A stretch of 64,000 bases of DNA from Saccharomycopsis fibuligera x Saccharomycopsis cf. fibuligera (Eukaryota; Ascomycota; Saccharomycetes; Ascoideales; Saccharomycopsidaceae), in NCBI GenBank assembly GCA_001936135.1, contig CP012815.1, positions 434,001-498,000 on the forward strand. The letters are read 5' to 3'. Numbering within the stretch: position 1 is the stretch's first letter; each line of letters starts with the position of its first letter. The notes under the pieces are model-generated. The model worked only from the letters and a program-made list of their open reading frames with translations. It did not search any database and was not told where the DNA came from. Below are positions 44,151 through 54,462 of the stretch, piece by piece. Position numbers and translations under genes: made by a program.

Positions 44151-45149
44151 ATTTCATTGCTTCCTGGAAGGCAAATAAAAAACAAGGTATCATATAGTGA
44201 AATCATGAAATAAAAATTGAGTTATTATAATATTAGTTTTCAATGCTTAATGTTAATGTTTTCTTTTTTTTTTTTTTTTGAAAAAAAGACAACAGCAGTG
44301 TTTCAAATTCATTGATAAGAAAACTAAAGTTCTCAATACTTTGCAATTACTTCTCAAAAAAAAAAAAAAAAAAAAACATCAAATGGAAAAATATCTCACC
44401 GTTTTTTATTTGTCATATTTCTATTCACGAGAGAGATCAATCAACTGGGGTTTCTCTTTCTTTGCCTATCATCACCTTTTTTTTCCCGCCTATTTATCCC
44501 CAACCTTTTTCTCCCTTTATCACTCTACCACTTTATCTAGTCATACTCTTAGATATGAATTATGTTCAATATTACTTAGTATCATTGCTATTACTATTGC
44601 ATGTTGCACGGGTTTATTTTAACCAACCCACATTCACACAGTAGATTTTCTTTCTTTTTTCTATGCATATAGCAGGCATAGAATATGTATTTGTCATCAT
44701 GTACTTTATTCAGTATATCAAAACATTAAAACAAATTATAAATCAAGGTCAAATGAACAAAAGGTAATAAGAATAAAATTAGTGAATATTGAATAAAAAG
44801 TGATGGATAAAGAATAATGAAACGTGTTGGATGGTGAAGAATTAGTAATAGTAACAACAGTAATAGTAATAATAATAATAATACTTATGAAACAAAGCCA
44901 AAATTTGGACAAGGACAAACGCAACTATAATACAAGTCATTAATCATGAAAAAAAGGAGAAAGAACTAAAAAGAGAAAAAAAAACGAAAACAGATGGAAC
45001 AGTAATAATAAGTAGAAAAAAACAGAAACAGAACAAAATTCCCCGCAAAAAAAAAAAAAAAAAAATTATTATTATTATGTTAAAATTAACAAAAAAAAAA
45101 AAAAAGCAACAAAACCTCTATCAAGTCGTATAAAATACTCCTTCGCAAA
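44151..45149. other. Convergent 3' intergenic region
   Basis: A 1-kb gap between the 3' ends of the small mitochondrial gene and the UspA gene. A- and T-runs (44264-44278, 44357-44376, 45047-45064, 45092-45105) dominate. No gene is supported. Confidence 0.6.
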
Positions 45150-48100
45150 TCACAATAATTTGCCCAAGAACGATTTACGTTTTTGCTTCTTGTCATCCTT
45201 TGATGATGATGGCGCTTCGTCCCTACTATGGCTCCGTGAAGTGCTGCCCTTTTTAAAAGCATTTAGAAATCCTCCACCTTTCTTGCCACTTTTCCCACCA
45301 CCATTATTATTTCTTTCCGGTGAAATTGTCCTTGGACTTTTGCTTCCACCGGTACGGGTCAGATCATCATCAGCATCATCAGTACTATCTGATCCCCGAT
45401 GATGCAGATGTTTGAAAAATGACCTTGCCAGAGTATTGCTTCTTGATTTGTGCAAATTAGATCTTTTGCTGTTGCTGTTTCTATTGTTGATATTGTTATT
45501 GCTAAAGTAAATGTCCGGAGCAGAAATAGCAGTTTCCAATTTTGGCCTTTCTGGATTCTGGCCACTGGATTCTGATCTAGCAGCACCATTGCTATTGTGA
45601 TTGGAAGATGAGGCAGCAGAAATTGAAGAGCTCTTTTTTGGCTCATTAGCAAACTTGATGGACGACGCCTTACGTGGGCCAGAACCATAGTTATGACCGC
45701 CACTTTGCTGTCTTGAACGTAAATTAAGTTCTGATGCTGGAATTCGTTTGTTGAGGTTTTTGGTATTGTTGCTAGTATTAATACTACTATTGCTGGAATC
45801 AGTAAGAAGCATTGATTTGAATTTGCGCGGTTGTAGTAACGCTGGATCGCCGGTTATACTTCTTACTAATTCTGCCCCTTCCTTATCTTCTGAAAAATCC
45901 AAACTTTTCAACTTTCTGGTAATGTACAATGATCCAGCAGAAACTAATTCCAATTGGTTTTTGAAATAGTTTGGGTCAAATAATGCAGGCTTGTTAATAT
46001 TTTCCACGCTCTCTTGTTCTAATTCAATAGGTATCTTCTTTAAGTTCTCAGTAAGTTTCTTTTCTTGTTTGCGAACAAAGTTGCTGATTTTCTCCTTAGT
46101 GGACAAGTCTGGTTCGTTCTCATAGTTTAGATCATTGATCAAAGTCTTTAGACGTAGTAACTTTGGTCTCGAATTACTACCACGTTTCGATGATGGGTTT
46201 CTATTAAGGTGAGGAGCATCACCTGTTGCAATGTTGTAACCAGTAGTTGAAACTTTATCAGCGCCACGGCGTCTTGCTGGTCTGCTCCCATCAACATCAC
46301 CGCCGGTGCCTTGCAATTCTGGATCGCTATCTGATTCCGAATCTGATTCCGAGTCCGAGCCTGATTCAGATGAAGCAGAATAATCACTATCATCAGACGC
46401 CTCGGAAAACTGATCACCAGTGGTCAGTGAATTGACATCCAACGGCGTTCCTGAGCCAGTGTTTGTGGAATTTGCTGACTCAAGAACAGAGTCAAAAGTT
46501 GGAATTTCCAGCGATGAAGAAGTTGCAGTGGCATTAGTATTAATGGTAGCATTTGGTAAGGGCCCGCGTCCGGAGCCACCCGAGGGCCCAGTTGTGTTCG
46601 CCGTTGCAATTGGCTCGCTATCATCATTGACAGTAATATTAATATTAGAGATTGAAGGTGGGGCACTTTGACTTGGATCTCCAGCAGAAGCTCTCACGCT
46701 ATTATTTCCCAGATCCCGGCCCTCCCTTAACGAATCAGCTTGAGCAAGGGGAAACAATTGTTTTGACAAGTTTTCAAATAGGCGTTGCTCAAATGGGCCC
46801 ATATTTAGTGCCGGAACAATAATCACCGGAATGGTAAAGTTTTTCACTACCCGATCTGTCAATCTAGAAGATTTCCAGCTGCGCATTGGCGCAGAATCTT
46901 CTCTTGGCTTGGCAGAGCACACTAAAAGAGATGGAGTGTAAAGAACGTAAGAGTCTTTCAAGACATCCTTGGTAGTGCCAATAGACAAGTCTATAGTGAT
47001 TTTGATAATCAAATTTGGATCGGCAATGTTTAAGATATATTTCATGATATTTTTAGCCTTCTGTCTGACATCCAAATCATCAAGATTGGCAGGAAACCCT
47101 TCTTGGATATCTCTCATATTAGATCTTGACCTCGAACGACCGGAAGACCTGGACCTGGAAGAGTAATCGTTTTGGAATCTATTAGTTCTTTGTGACGGCA
47201 TTGAAAGTTCATTAGTGCTCGTAATAACATTGCTATTGGTGCTATTGCTGTCATAATTGCTATAATTAGGACTTCGAGCTCCGTTTTTCAAATGTAGCTT
47301 ATCAGCCAATTCGGGAAAAATAGAACAAACCACCACTATATGGTCACCGTTAACAAGAAGTTGTCTAATTGCCCAATCCAACGCTACCCAAGTATGCTGT
47401 CTTCCGGAAATATAAACAAGAACCGTTCTTCTAGGAAAAACCGGCAACAATTTGGTTTCTGTATCTGCAGGGTTTCTGCGGTCGATATCGTTGAGATTGT
47501 GATAAATCCTGTTGAAATCCTTGTGCATTTTTGAATAACAGCAAACTTGATTATGCATAGCAATGGCGTCCTCGCGCCTTTTCTTTTGGTCACTGAGATA
47601 TTTCTTGTATTGGGCATCAGTCAATGATGCAAGTTCCATCCTTGATAGCTCAGGAGTTCGATCATATAACTCAGAGACTTTCTTCCAGCCAAATGAAGAG
47701 ATGGAGTTGCTGTCAAGCCCGTAATATTCAGGATTTTCCTCAGGATCCACTCCCGTGCTGGGAGAAACATTGATATTAACAGTATCAAACGAAACTCTAG
47801 ACTGGTACGGCAGTTTCTGTTTACCTTCTGTATCTGAAGCAATATTATTTAAGCTGAGCAGCGAAGTAAATGGCGTCAGCTTGGGGCTCTGCACGTAAAC
47901 GTTTCTGTAGATAGGCACTTGTTTTTGCTTTTTAATTTTATTTTGGCTATTGGCAGACAACATCTGGTCCAAAAGTGACCTTGTTTGTGATTGCACTGCG
48001 CTACTGCGGTCGTTGCGACTGGCTTGAGGACGCGAACTGTTGATGCTATTGCCATAACCATAATGCTTGCTGTTGGAGCTTGGGCTGGTGCTGGCGCTTA

Positions 48101-48158
48101 GACTAGCGCTGGGGCTATTATTACCGCTCAAGGCGCTGCTGATACTGGGGTAGGCCAT
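45150..48158 (-). CDS. Large UspA-domain protein with disordered tails
   Basis: The 1002-residue protein has a Ser-rich N-terminus. A universal-stress-protein-like domain follows, split by a Ser/Arg-rich insert. Its first strand region reads RRTVLVYISGRQHTWVALDWAIRQLLVNGDHIVVV (about 243-277). Its second half (about 370-460) has IADPNLIIKITIDLSIGTTKDVLKD, TPSLLVCSAKPR and FTIPVIIVPALN. The remaining 540 residues are low complexity, with a Ser/Asp/Glu run and a Lys/Ser-rich end. Fungal UspA proteins of this size are poorly characterised, and nucleotide binding and stress roles are inferred from the family only. The basic C-terminus (KKGGGFLNAFKKG, then KRKSFLGKLL) could contact membranes. No symbol is assigned. 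Confidence 0.75.
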   Translation of the reverse strand: MAYPSISSALSGNNSPSASLSASTSPSSNSKHYGYGNSINSSRPQASRNDRSSAVQSQTRSLLDQMLSANSQNKIKKQKQVPIYRNVYVQSPKLTPFTSLLSLNNIASDTEGKQKLPYQSRVSFDTVNINVSPSTGVDPEENPEYYGLDSNSISSFGWKKVSELYDRTPELSRMELASLTDAQYKKYLSDQKKRREDAIAMHNQVCCYSKMHKDFNRIYHNLNDIDRRNPADTETKLLPVFPRRTVLVYISGRQHTWVALDWAIRQLLVNGDHIVVVCSIFPELADKLHLKNGARSPNYSNYDSNSTNSNVITSTNELSMPSQRTNRFQNDYSSRSRSSGRSRSRSNMRDIQEGFPANLDDLDVRQKAKNIMKYILNIADPNLIIKITIDLSIGTTKDVLKDSYVLYTPSLLVCSAKPREDSAPMRSWKSSRLTDRVVKNFTIPVIIVPALNMGPFEQRLFENLSKQLFPLAQADSLREGRDLGNNSVRASAGDPSQSAPPSISNINITVNDDSEPIATANTTGPSGGSGRGPLPNATINTNATATSSSLEIPTFDSVLESANSTNTGSGTPLDVNSLTTGDQFSEASDDSDYSASSESGSDSESDSESDSDPELQGTGGDVDGSRPARRRGADKVSTTGYNIATGDAPHLNRNPSSKRGSNSRPKLLRLKTLINDLNYENEPDLSTKEKISNFVRKQEKKLTENLKKIPIELEQESVENINKPALFDPNYFKNQLELVSAGSLYITRKLKSLDFSEDKEGAELVRSITGDPALLQPRKFKSMLLTDSSNSSINTSNNTKNLNKRIPASELNLRSRQQSGGHNYGSGPRKASSIKFANEPKKSSSISAASSSNHNSNGAARSESSGQNPERPKLETAISAPDIYFSNNNINNRNSNSKRSNLHKSRSNTLARSFFKHLHHRGSDSTDDADDDLTRTGGSKSPRTISPERNNNGGGKSGKKGGGFLNAFKKGSTSRSHSRDEAPSSSKDDKKQKRKSFLGKLL

Positions 48159-48549
48159 AAGTGCGTGCGAGTGAGAGTGGTGAGAGCGAATTTGTATACG
48201 CGAGTGTGCTTGTTTGTATCAATGGTGGGTTTATTTTTTTTTTTTTTTTAGAGTCCAATTGAGTTACGTCGTGTGCCAGGGCCCAATGGGATGATGTTGA
48301 TACTAATACAAAATGAAGAAGAACAAGAACAAGAAGAAGAACAAGAAGAGAAAAAGAAGGACAGAAATTATGGCGCTTAATTTGTTTTCAAATAAAGCTT
48401 GCTGCTGATTTTGGCAGGTGACCACGGCGACAGCGACGGCGCCGCGGAGACTTCGCTGCTTCTAGAGATGACAAAAGTGACAGCGGCGATGGTAATAGCC
48501 ATAGAAGAGGATAGTATTATATGACCGCAAGAGATAAAAAATACTCACC
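48159..48549. promoter_or_regulatory. Divergent upstream region of the UspA gene and the GTPase gene
   Basis: A 0.4-kb region with a T-run at 48234-48250 and a purine-rich GAAGAAC-repeat stretch at about 48310-48360. No specific site is recognised. Confidence 0.5.
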
Positions 48550-49579
48550 ATGCGATGCTTGCCCTTTCTCCAGCCCCCCGTCCAACTCCAGCTTGTGGTT
48601 TGTGGGCCTCTCAGCGCCGGCAAGTCGTCGTTTGTCAGAGTTGTTGCCGGGGAGTCGTTTGCCAAAGACACAGTACCCACAAATAAATACACAAAGTTCC
48701 AGTTCCACTTGGACTCCATCGCTGTCTCCTGGTAAGTCTTCTCTTCCTGTGTGTTGTTATTTGTATAGAATCTTCAAGTCAGTACATATTCTAACATTAA
48801 CTAGCTACGATTTCAGCGGCCAGCTGCGATACCAGGACCTTTGGTTCAGCTTTTTTACCAACAAGAAACACGACGCTATTCCCAATCGTATCCTAGTATA
48901 CATCATTGACTACTCAGAACATCTCATTAAAGACACTTACCCAGTATTATCAACTGCATTTGAGCATCAAAAAATGAAATTGAAGAAACTCATTCTTCTC
49001 AGTCAGCATAAACAAACTCCATTATTGCTCATTGGCAACAAGTTGGACCTTATACCGCAGCGGACAACAACAATAACGTCGAGAAATGGCACCACTATAA
49101 ATACTGCCTTGTTAGCCGATGCTGTCGCTGGCATTGGTTCTGGGAATAGCGGTGCACTTAGTGGAGGAATAAGTGGCGTTAATGGCACCAGTAGTATCAG
49201 TGGCAGCATCAGCGGCGCCTCAGCGGCACTATTAAGCAAACAGACTATCAGAAGTTACTATACTGGGCGTACCAGTTCCTCTCTGTTTTTCCCCGAGGCG
49301 TTCTCTCTTTATGATTTTGCTAGTGATTTTGATATTCATGTCAAGGACGAAAACATCTACTTGAAGATTACCAAGGATGATTTCCTCGAGGACGAGAGTT
49401 TGCTTGAACTTTGCCAGGAATTTGACTTCACTGCATCACGGTTCAAGTCAGCACAAGAAGTGCCGAATAGTTACACCAAGATGCTTCTTTTGGAAAGAGA
49501 TATGGGTGTGTTTTTAGCATCTCTAAAGACCGGTGAAGGGGTGCTGGACATTATCCAGTGGATTTTGTCTGGTAAGTAA
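48550..49579 (+). CDS. Divergent Arf/SR-beta-like GTPase, spliced
   Basis: Exon 1 is 48550-48731 and exon 2 is 48805-49579, giving 318 residues. Splicing joins ...DSIAVSC to YDFSGQLRYQDLW and so brings the P-loop and G3 motif into one frame. The G motifs are CGPLSAGKSS (18-27), DFSGQ (63-67) and NKLD (139-142). About 60 Gly/Ser/Ala-rich residues are inserted after NKLD. The C-terminal LKTGEGVLDIIQWILSG helix resembles the end of Ras-like folds. There is no N-terminal membrane anchor and no C-terminal prenylation motif. The short Ile-Ile-Asp strand (VYIIDYSEH) and DxxGQ pattern fit the Arf/SR-beta branch. I cannot name an orthologue; SR-beta is possible but would normally carry an N-terminal membrane segment. 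Confidence 0.75.
48732..48804 (+). other. Intron of the GTPase gene, 73 nt
   Basis: GTAAGT donor, TTCTAAC branch-like sequence at 48789-48795, and CTAG acceptor at 48801-48804. Removing it restores a continuous GTPase frame. Without it the first exon stops after four bases of intron. Confidence 0.85.
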
Positions 49580-50146
49580 TTGATCATATTCATTATCCTC
49601 AGGCATGCTTAGTTGCTTACATTTTAGGCTAAGCTCTTTTCTAACGACTATTTTTTTTATAGAATTTTTTTTTTTTTTCCAATTCTATTACTTTTTGTTT
49701 GCTTTTTCTCTTCCTACCATTGTTTCGTTCAGATTTCCCCGTGCATTAGTATTTTATAAACCTTGAAATAAATGACTTAACGACTTATAGTTAAACTGTC
49801 ACTTTCTACGGAACTTTATACGGACTGTTAAATTATTTTGTTTTGTAGCATTTCGGCATCTTACTTATCCCAAAGCTTGTTTGACCAACCACTAAACCAC
49901 TTATATTCCGACGGTACGTTTAGGCTATATTTGTATAACTGAGTGCGACATTATTAACTGTCTTCTGCATGTGATGTTAATGTTCGAGATGGATCGAAAA
50001 CGGAGTTTTTTATTTTTTTTTTTTTTTTTTTATTTTTTTTTTTCTTGTTAATACTTTTTCTCCGAAATTGAAATATTAAGTGGTCTCGGTTTGCAGGGGT
50101 AGTTGTGAACAGATTAAATTACAAACCATTCAAAATTTCAGCAAAA
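49580..50146. other. Intergenic region upstream of TRM13
   Basis: A 0.57-kb T-rich region with T-runs at 49663-49678, 50013-50030 and 50034-50043. The TRM13 frame is open 42 nt further upstream only from a GTG. Nothing else is seen. Confidence 0.6.
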
Positions 50147-52081
50147 ATGACATATAAACTAAATCAGCAGCATTCTGAGGATGATCGACAGCCTCAACAA
50201 AACAACAGCAACCTAAACTCCACACTGCAAAGAGACCAGGCTGCGGCAGTTCTCAAACGCAAGTCCTCTGATGAAAGTGACCAAAATGATCCACAGAATA
50301 ATAGCACCGTTGAAAACAACAGTGAAACGCCAACAGGCGTAAAAAAAACCAAAAAGAGTGAAAACTCAAAAGACAAAAATGACAGCAATAACAAAAACAG
50401 CAATAATGCACCAAAACTACAGTGCGAATTTTTTTTGAAGAAGAAAAACCGCAGATGTCGTATGATGAGAAAAGCATCTCAGAAATACTGTGCTGAGCAT
50501 TTAGTAATCGAGCAACAAGAAACCAGTGATGAAAAAAACAATAATAATGATGACCAGGAGACGAGCAAAAGTAATAACAACCTTGCTGCCAAAAGAATAC
50601 CTTGTCCTGTTGATCCAAGTCATAGCGTTTGGGAGAAAAACTTGAAAGAACATATTAATCGCTGCAATCGGGCCAAGAGTCAAAGATTACCAGAATCCCA
50701 ACCTTGGTTTATTAGAGACCTTAATGATTGTAGTAAGCTGGAAAAAAATACTGAAAATACTAGGGATGATAATATGAATGGCGAACAGCCGCAACAACAG
50801 CAGCAGCCGAAGGCCGAAATCGACTATGCTTATTGGGTCCCAATTATTGAAAAGGCCTACAAAAACCTCATTTCTATCCATTTACCACAATCCTCATTAC
50901 TGCAAAGCAGCACTGAGCTCAAACTTGACCGAAAAACTCTTAAGGAAAACAACAGCATAAACGATCGTTTGAGTCAACTCACTAATCAAAAGCATATCAT
51001 TCAGCAATCTTCATTGATTGGGCATTTGGATAACCAGGGATTATATGGCCCACAGTTCAACTATATCGAGTTTGGGTGCGGTAGGGCTGAATTGTCACGG
51101 TATTTGTCAAAGGCAATTGTGTATGAAACGCTCAACAAGAGTGCTCAAGTTGCGCACGATAATAATATTAATAATGGAGCAAATGTGGAGATGCCTGGTT
51201 TTTTGCTCATTGATAGATCTCCAGTACGAATGAAAATGGATACGAAAATTGGCAAAGATTATGCTGAAGTTAAACAGTTTTTTGATAAAAAAAGTAATAA
51301 TGGTGATGACAACGGCGAAAGAGAACAAGCTACGGATGATAGTAATAGTAGGATCAATGGTGATAAGAAGGTCACCAATGCCGATAATGGCGAACCACCA
51401 TATGTTCATCGTGTAAAAATTGATATCAAGGATCTTAATCTTGACTATTGTCTTCAACTTTCTGGATTCAACAAGTCAAAACCACAAAACTTACCAAGGA
51501 AATTTGTGGGTATTTCTAAACATTTGTGCGGTTGTGCTACTGATCTTACTCTTCAGTGTATTTTGAACTCGAAAGTTCTCACTACTGGATCACAATCTAA
51601 CCAAAATGAAACAACTTGTAATAGAAATAATAAGCCGACATTTGATAGATTTGGAGGATTGATAGTGGCAATGTGTTGTCGTCACGTTTGCAATTATCCT
51701 CAATTTCTTCCAATAGCAAAGCAGTTTCTTGCATCAGTATTTGAAATAGTAACCCCTTCTAAAAACAGCATACAGGATGAAGAAAATAAGAGAGACTTCG
51801 ATGAAGAAAAGCTTAAAGCGATATTCACAGTGATCACAAAAATGGTTTCTTGGGCCACTTGTGGACGCCGTGAAGGCATGCAAGATAATGATATCAATAA
51901 TCATGGATCTGGCTTAACTGTGCTCCAAAGGGAACAATTGGGATTGAAGGCAAGAAGACTCATAGATGAGAGTCGATTAGCGGCAATTAGGGCAGCAGGA
52001 CTCAATGCTGAGATTTGTCATTATGTGGAAAAGGAGATTTCGTTGGAGAATGTTTGTTTAATAGTAACGCCAAAGAAATGA
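50147..52081 (+). CDS. TRM13: tRNA 2'-O-methyltransferase Trm13
   Basis: Starting at the first ATG (50147) gives 644 residues. After an Asn/Ser/Lys-rich start there is a Cys-rich segment (LQCEFFLKKKNRRCRMMRKA, then KYCAEHL). A CHHC-type zinc finger with CPVDPSHSVWEKNLKEHINRC follows, then the methyltransferase domain with the SAM-binding IEFGCGRAELSRYL, FVGISKHLCGCATDLTL and GGLIVAMCCRHVCNY. This order is diagnostic of Trm13, which 2'-O-methylates position 4 of tRNA-His, -Gly and -Pro. Asn-rich inserts make it longer than the S. cerevisiae enzyme. With TRM11 at 13.7 kb it is the second tRNA methyltransferase gene in the window. Confidence 0.94.
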   Translation: MTYKLNQQHSEDDRQPQQNNSNLNSTLQRDQAAAVLKRKSSDESDQNDPQNNSTVENNSETPTGVKKTKKSENSKDKNDSNNKNSNNAPKLQCEFFLKKKNRRCRMMRKASQKYCAEHLVIEQQETSDEKNNNNDDQETSKSNNNLAAKRIPCPVDPSHSVWEKNLKEHINRCNRAKSQRLPESQPWFIRDLNDCSKLEKNTENTRDDNMNGEQPQQQQQPKAEIDYAYWVPIIEKAYKNLISIHLPQSSLLQSSTELKLDRKTLKENNSINDRLSQLTNQKHIIQQSSLIGHLDNQGLYGPQFNYIEFGCGRAELSRYLSKAIVYETLNKSAQVAHDNNINNGANVEMPGFLLIDRSPVRMKMDTKIGKDYAEVKQFFDKKSNNGDDNGEREQATDDSNSRINGDKKVTNADNGEPPYVHRVKIDIKDLNLDYCLQLSGFNKSKPQNLPRKFVGISKHLCGCATDLTLQCILNSKVLTTGSQSNQNETTCNRNNKPTFDRFGGLIVAMCCRHVCNYPQFLPIAKQFLASVFEIVTPSKNSIQDEENKRDFDEEKLKAIFTVITKMVSWATCGRREGMQDNDINNHGSGLTVLQREQLGLKARRLIDESRLAAIRAAGLNAEICHYVEKEISLENVCLIVTPKK

Positions 52082-52397
52082 CTTAGTAGTTTTAATATTT
52101 TCAGCAATCGACGCTTGATTAGATTTTTTTTTAACTTCAAAGAGTCGCGGATAAGAAAGAGAAATATCACTACAAGTTTAAAACACGTAGAAAAGTTTTC
52201 GTAAGTTAAATCAATTTCGCACCTGTTTCCAACTTTGGGATTAACAAACTAAAAGAGGAACAATAAAAATACCATACACGCGGAGAAACCTATTTAAATA
52301 GATAAAAAAACACAAAGAAATCAAGGAAAAATAAGGAAGGGCATGAAATGTAAAAAAAATAAAAGTTTTATTTAGATATAAACTCAAAAAAAACTGC
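52082..52397. other. Convergent 3' region between TRM13 and TMA19
   Basis: A 0.3-kb A-rich region downstream of both genes. Nothing specific is seen. Confidence 0.6.
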
Positions 52398-53189
52398 TTA
52401 GATTTTTTCTTCCTTGATACCGTGTTTCCAGATAACAACGTATGGGGTAACACCATCTTCACGGTAGTTCAACAAAACAACCATAGCATCTGGGTCCATA
52501 GATTCACCAGTGTAGAAGTCCCAGTCTTTGAAAGAACCGAGGATCTTCTTGACGTAAGCACTAGCACCTTTTTCAAAAACTGGAATTTGATCTGGAGCGG
52601 TTTCAGCCAATTTAGCCTTAACAGCCTTCATGTAACCTTTGATGTAGGTAACAAAAGATTTCTTGTCAAAAGCAGTTTGTTGCAATCTAAAAGAGTAAAC
52701 AACGTTGTTGACAGTTTCCACACCTTCTTCCAAAGCTTCTTCGGCATCTTCAGCAGATGGGTTAGCACCAATGTCAACGTCAGCACCTGGCTTGACGTTG
52801 ATCATGGTACAGTCGGCTTCGTAAACGACATCATCAACCAATTTTGGGTCGTAAGCGTCAGACAATAATTCGTCACCAGAGATAATATCCTAGAAAGTTT
52901 GTTAGTTAATATTTCTTTTCTTTGCTCTTCTTTGCTTTCCTTGTTAAAGACAAAATTAAGCATAAGCTGAGCATCACATAGATGGCATAAAAAAACAATA
53001 AAACATCCTATTAACAAGAAACACACCACCAAACAAAAAAAATTATATTATGGTAAAAAGTGTGTATTTTATTTTTTGACAGGATCAATCAACGGCAACC
53101 ATTCGAAGAGCCCCATCGGGAAATCATCGCGATAACCATGATATATTCAGTTCATTCAATGAGGTATAACATACAGTAAAAATAATCAT
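52398..53189 (-). CDS. TMA19: Translationally controlled tumour protein homologue (TCTP/Tma19), spliced
   Basis: Exon 1 is 53175-53189 (MIIFT only) and exon 2 is 52398-52889, giving 168 residues that begin MIIFTDIISGDELLSDAYD. That is the canonical TCTP N-terminus; the ATG inside exon 2 lacks it. The TCTP loop and helices (DKKSFVTYIKGYMKAVKAKL) and the C-terminal YVVIWKHGIKEEK are present. The length is almost exactly the family standard. TCTP is an abundant ribosome-associated protein that moves to mitochondria under stress in yeast. Codon use is strongly biased, as for a highly expressed gene. Confidence 0.95.
52890..53174 (-). other. TMA19 intron, 285 nt
   Basis: On the minus strand it has a GTATGT donor directly after the fifth codon, an AACTAAC branch-like sequence and a TTTCTAG acceptor. 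The phase is between codons. Confidence 0.9.
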
Positions 53190-54292
53190 TTTTGTAGTTG
53201 TGCTGTTGTGATGTTGTTAGTTTGCTGCTTGAAACGTGGTTGTAAAGATAGGAAAAAAAAAAATTTTTTTTTATTTTTTTTACTTTTTTAAGTGTCTGAA
53301 AATTCTGTCTGTCTACAGGAGCACAACGAGAAAAAAAAAAATTTCCAGATTGAGGCAGTGCTCGCAACCTGCTTTGGTTGTCAAATTTGCTTTTTTCTGC
53401 TGCGAACTGATATCCAACATAAACTAACGGAACGGCGCCAATTGGGATTACTGGGGTTGCCCGGTTGTCTGGAAGGGCATGCGTGATGCTGTTATATGGT
53501 GCATGTATCACACTTGAAACGTTCCTGGACAGCCACTGCTTGTACTACTTTTAGAAGACTATGGCCAGAAATTAATCAGTGGGAAGGATATGATGCATGA
53601 CTAACATTATTGATTGGAAAGAGATGTCTGGTCCTATAAGATGAGAATGACCCAAGTTGGTGGGGATACTCGTGCAACAAAAAAAGCACTAATAGATCTG
53701 GTTTATTTACTAACTGTACTTCAAAAAAGTTTATTTGCAACGATATAAGCAACTGATCGAAATTTGAATAAATCTAAAGCCTAACTTAACTTTTTGGTTG
53801 ACTGCTCATTCCCTTTATTCAATAGCACCGCTAACGCTGTTGATGCCAATTTTTAATCGGTTGTGAAAAGAAGTAAACAGTGGAAGAAAAAAAATGGATG
53901 GAGCATTGCTAGGACATTGCACAGCTCGCGCATGCTGTGAGTACAAAATTTATGTCACCTCAGTCATACCACAAAATTAGCTACAAAGCTTCTGAGAACC
54001 TAGTACTTGCAAAACTATTTGTCAGGTTGCAGGGATGATCCGCTAGAGGTATGGGACTAAGATATAGAGCAATATGAATATGTGGCGCCCTATAAGCAAA
54101 AAGGTAGAAAGGAGATGAGGATTAAAAAGCTCCACTAACCTTCCAGATAGCTAAGTCGTAGGAAATGTTCCTGTCAACAGTTGGTTACACAGTCAGTTTG
54201 TACACAGAATCTACGTCCTTAGAAAAAAAACATTTACTGCCTAACAAATTTTCATTTTGTTTTTCAATGGCAATTAAAATCTTGTCAGTTAT
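53190..54292. other. TMA19 upstream region and left flank of the nuclease-kinase unit
   Basis: A 1.1-kb region with A- and T-runs at 53250-53280 and 53331-53343. No homology to the other nuclease-kinase locus is visible until about 54293. Confidence 0.55.
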
Positions 54293-54462
54293 AGTCCAGT
54301 GCAACGGTTTTATAGTCCATCGCTTACATGCAGGTGTATGCAGTCTTCGTCCGAGGAATCGCTTTGTCTTTTCCTTCAGCTCATCGGACATAATACAGAG
54401 AAAGCTGCCACCCAAAGTACTGGTTATCAAAGAAATGTCACCTCAAAGATCAGCTCAAACCA
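54293..54462 (+). promoter_or_regulatory. Duplicated promoter/leader of the nuclease-kinase gene
   Basis: From about 54293 (TAGTCCAGTGCAACGGTTTTATAG) to the start codon the sequence matches the reverse complement of about 35718-35890 at high identity. The duplicated unit therefore carries its own upstream region. TTTTATAG at about 54308 may serve as a TATA element. Confidence 0.6.
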
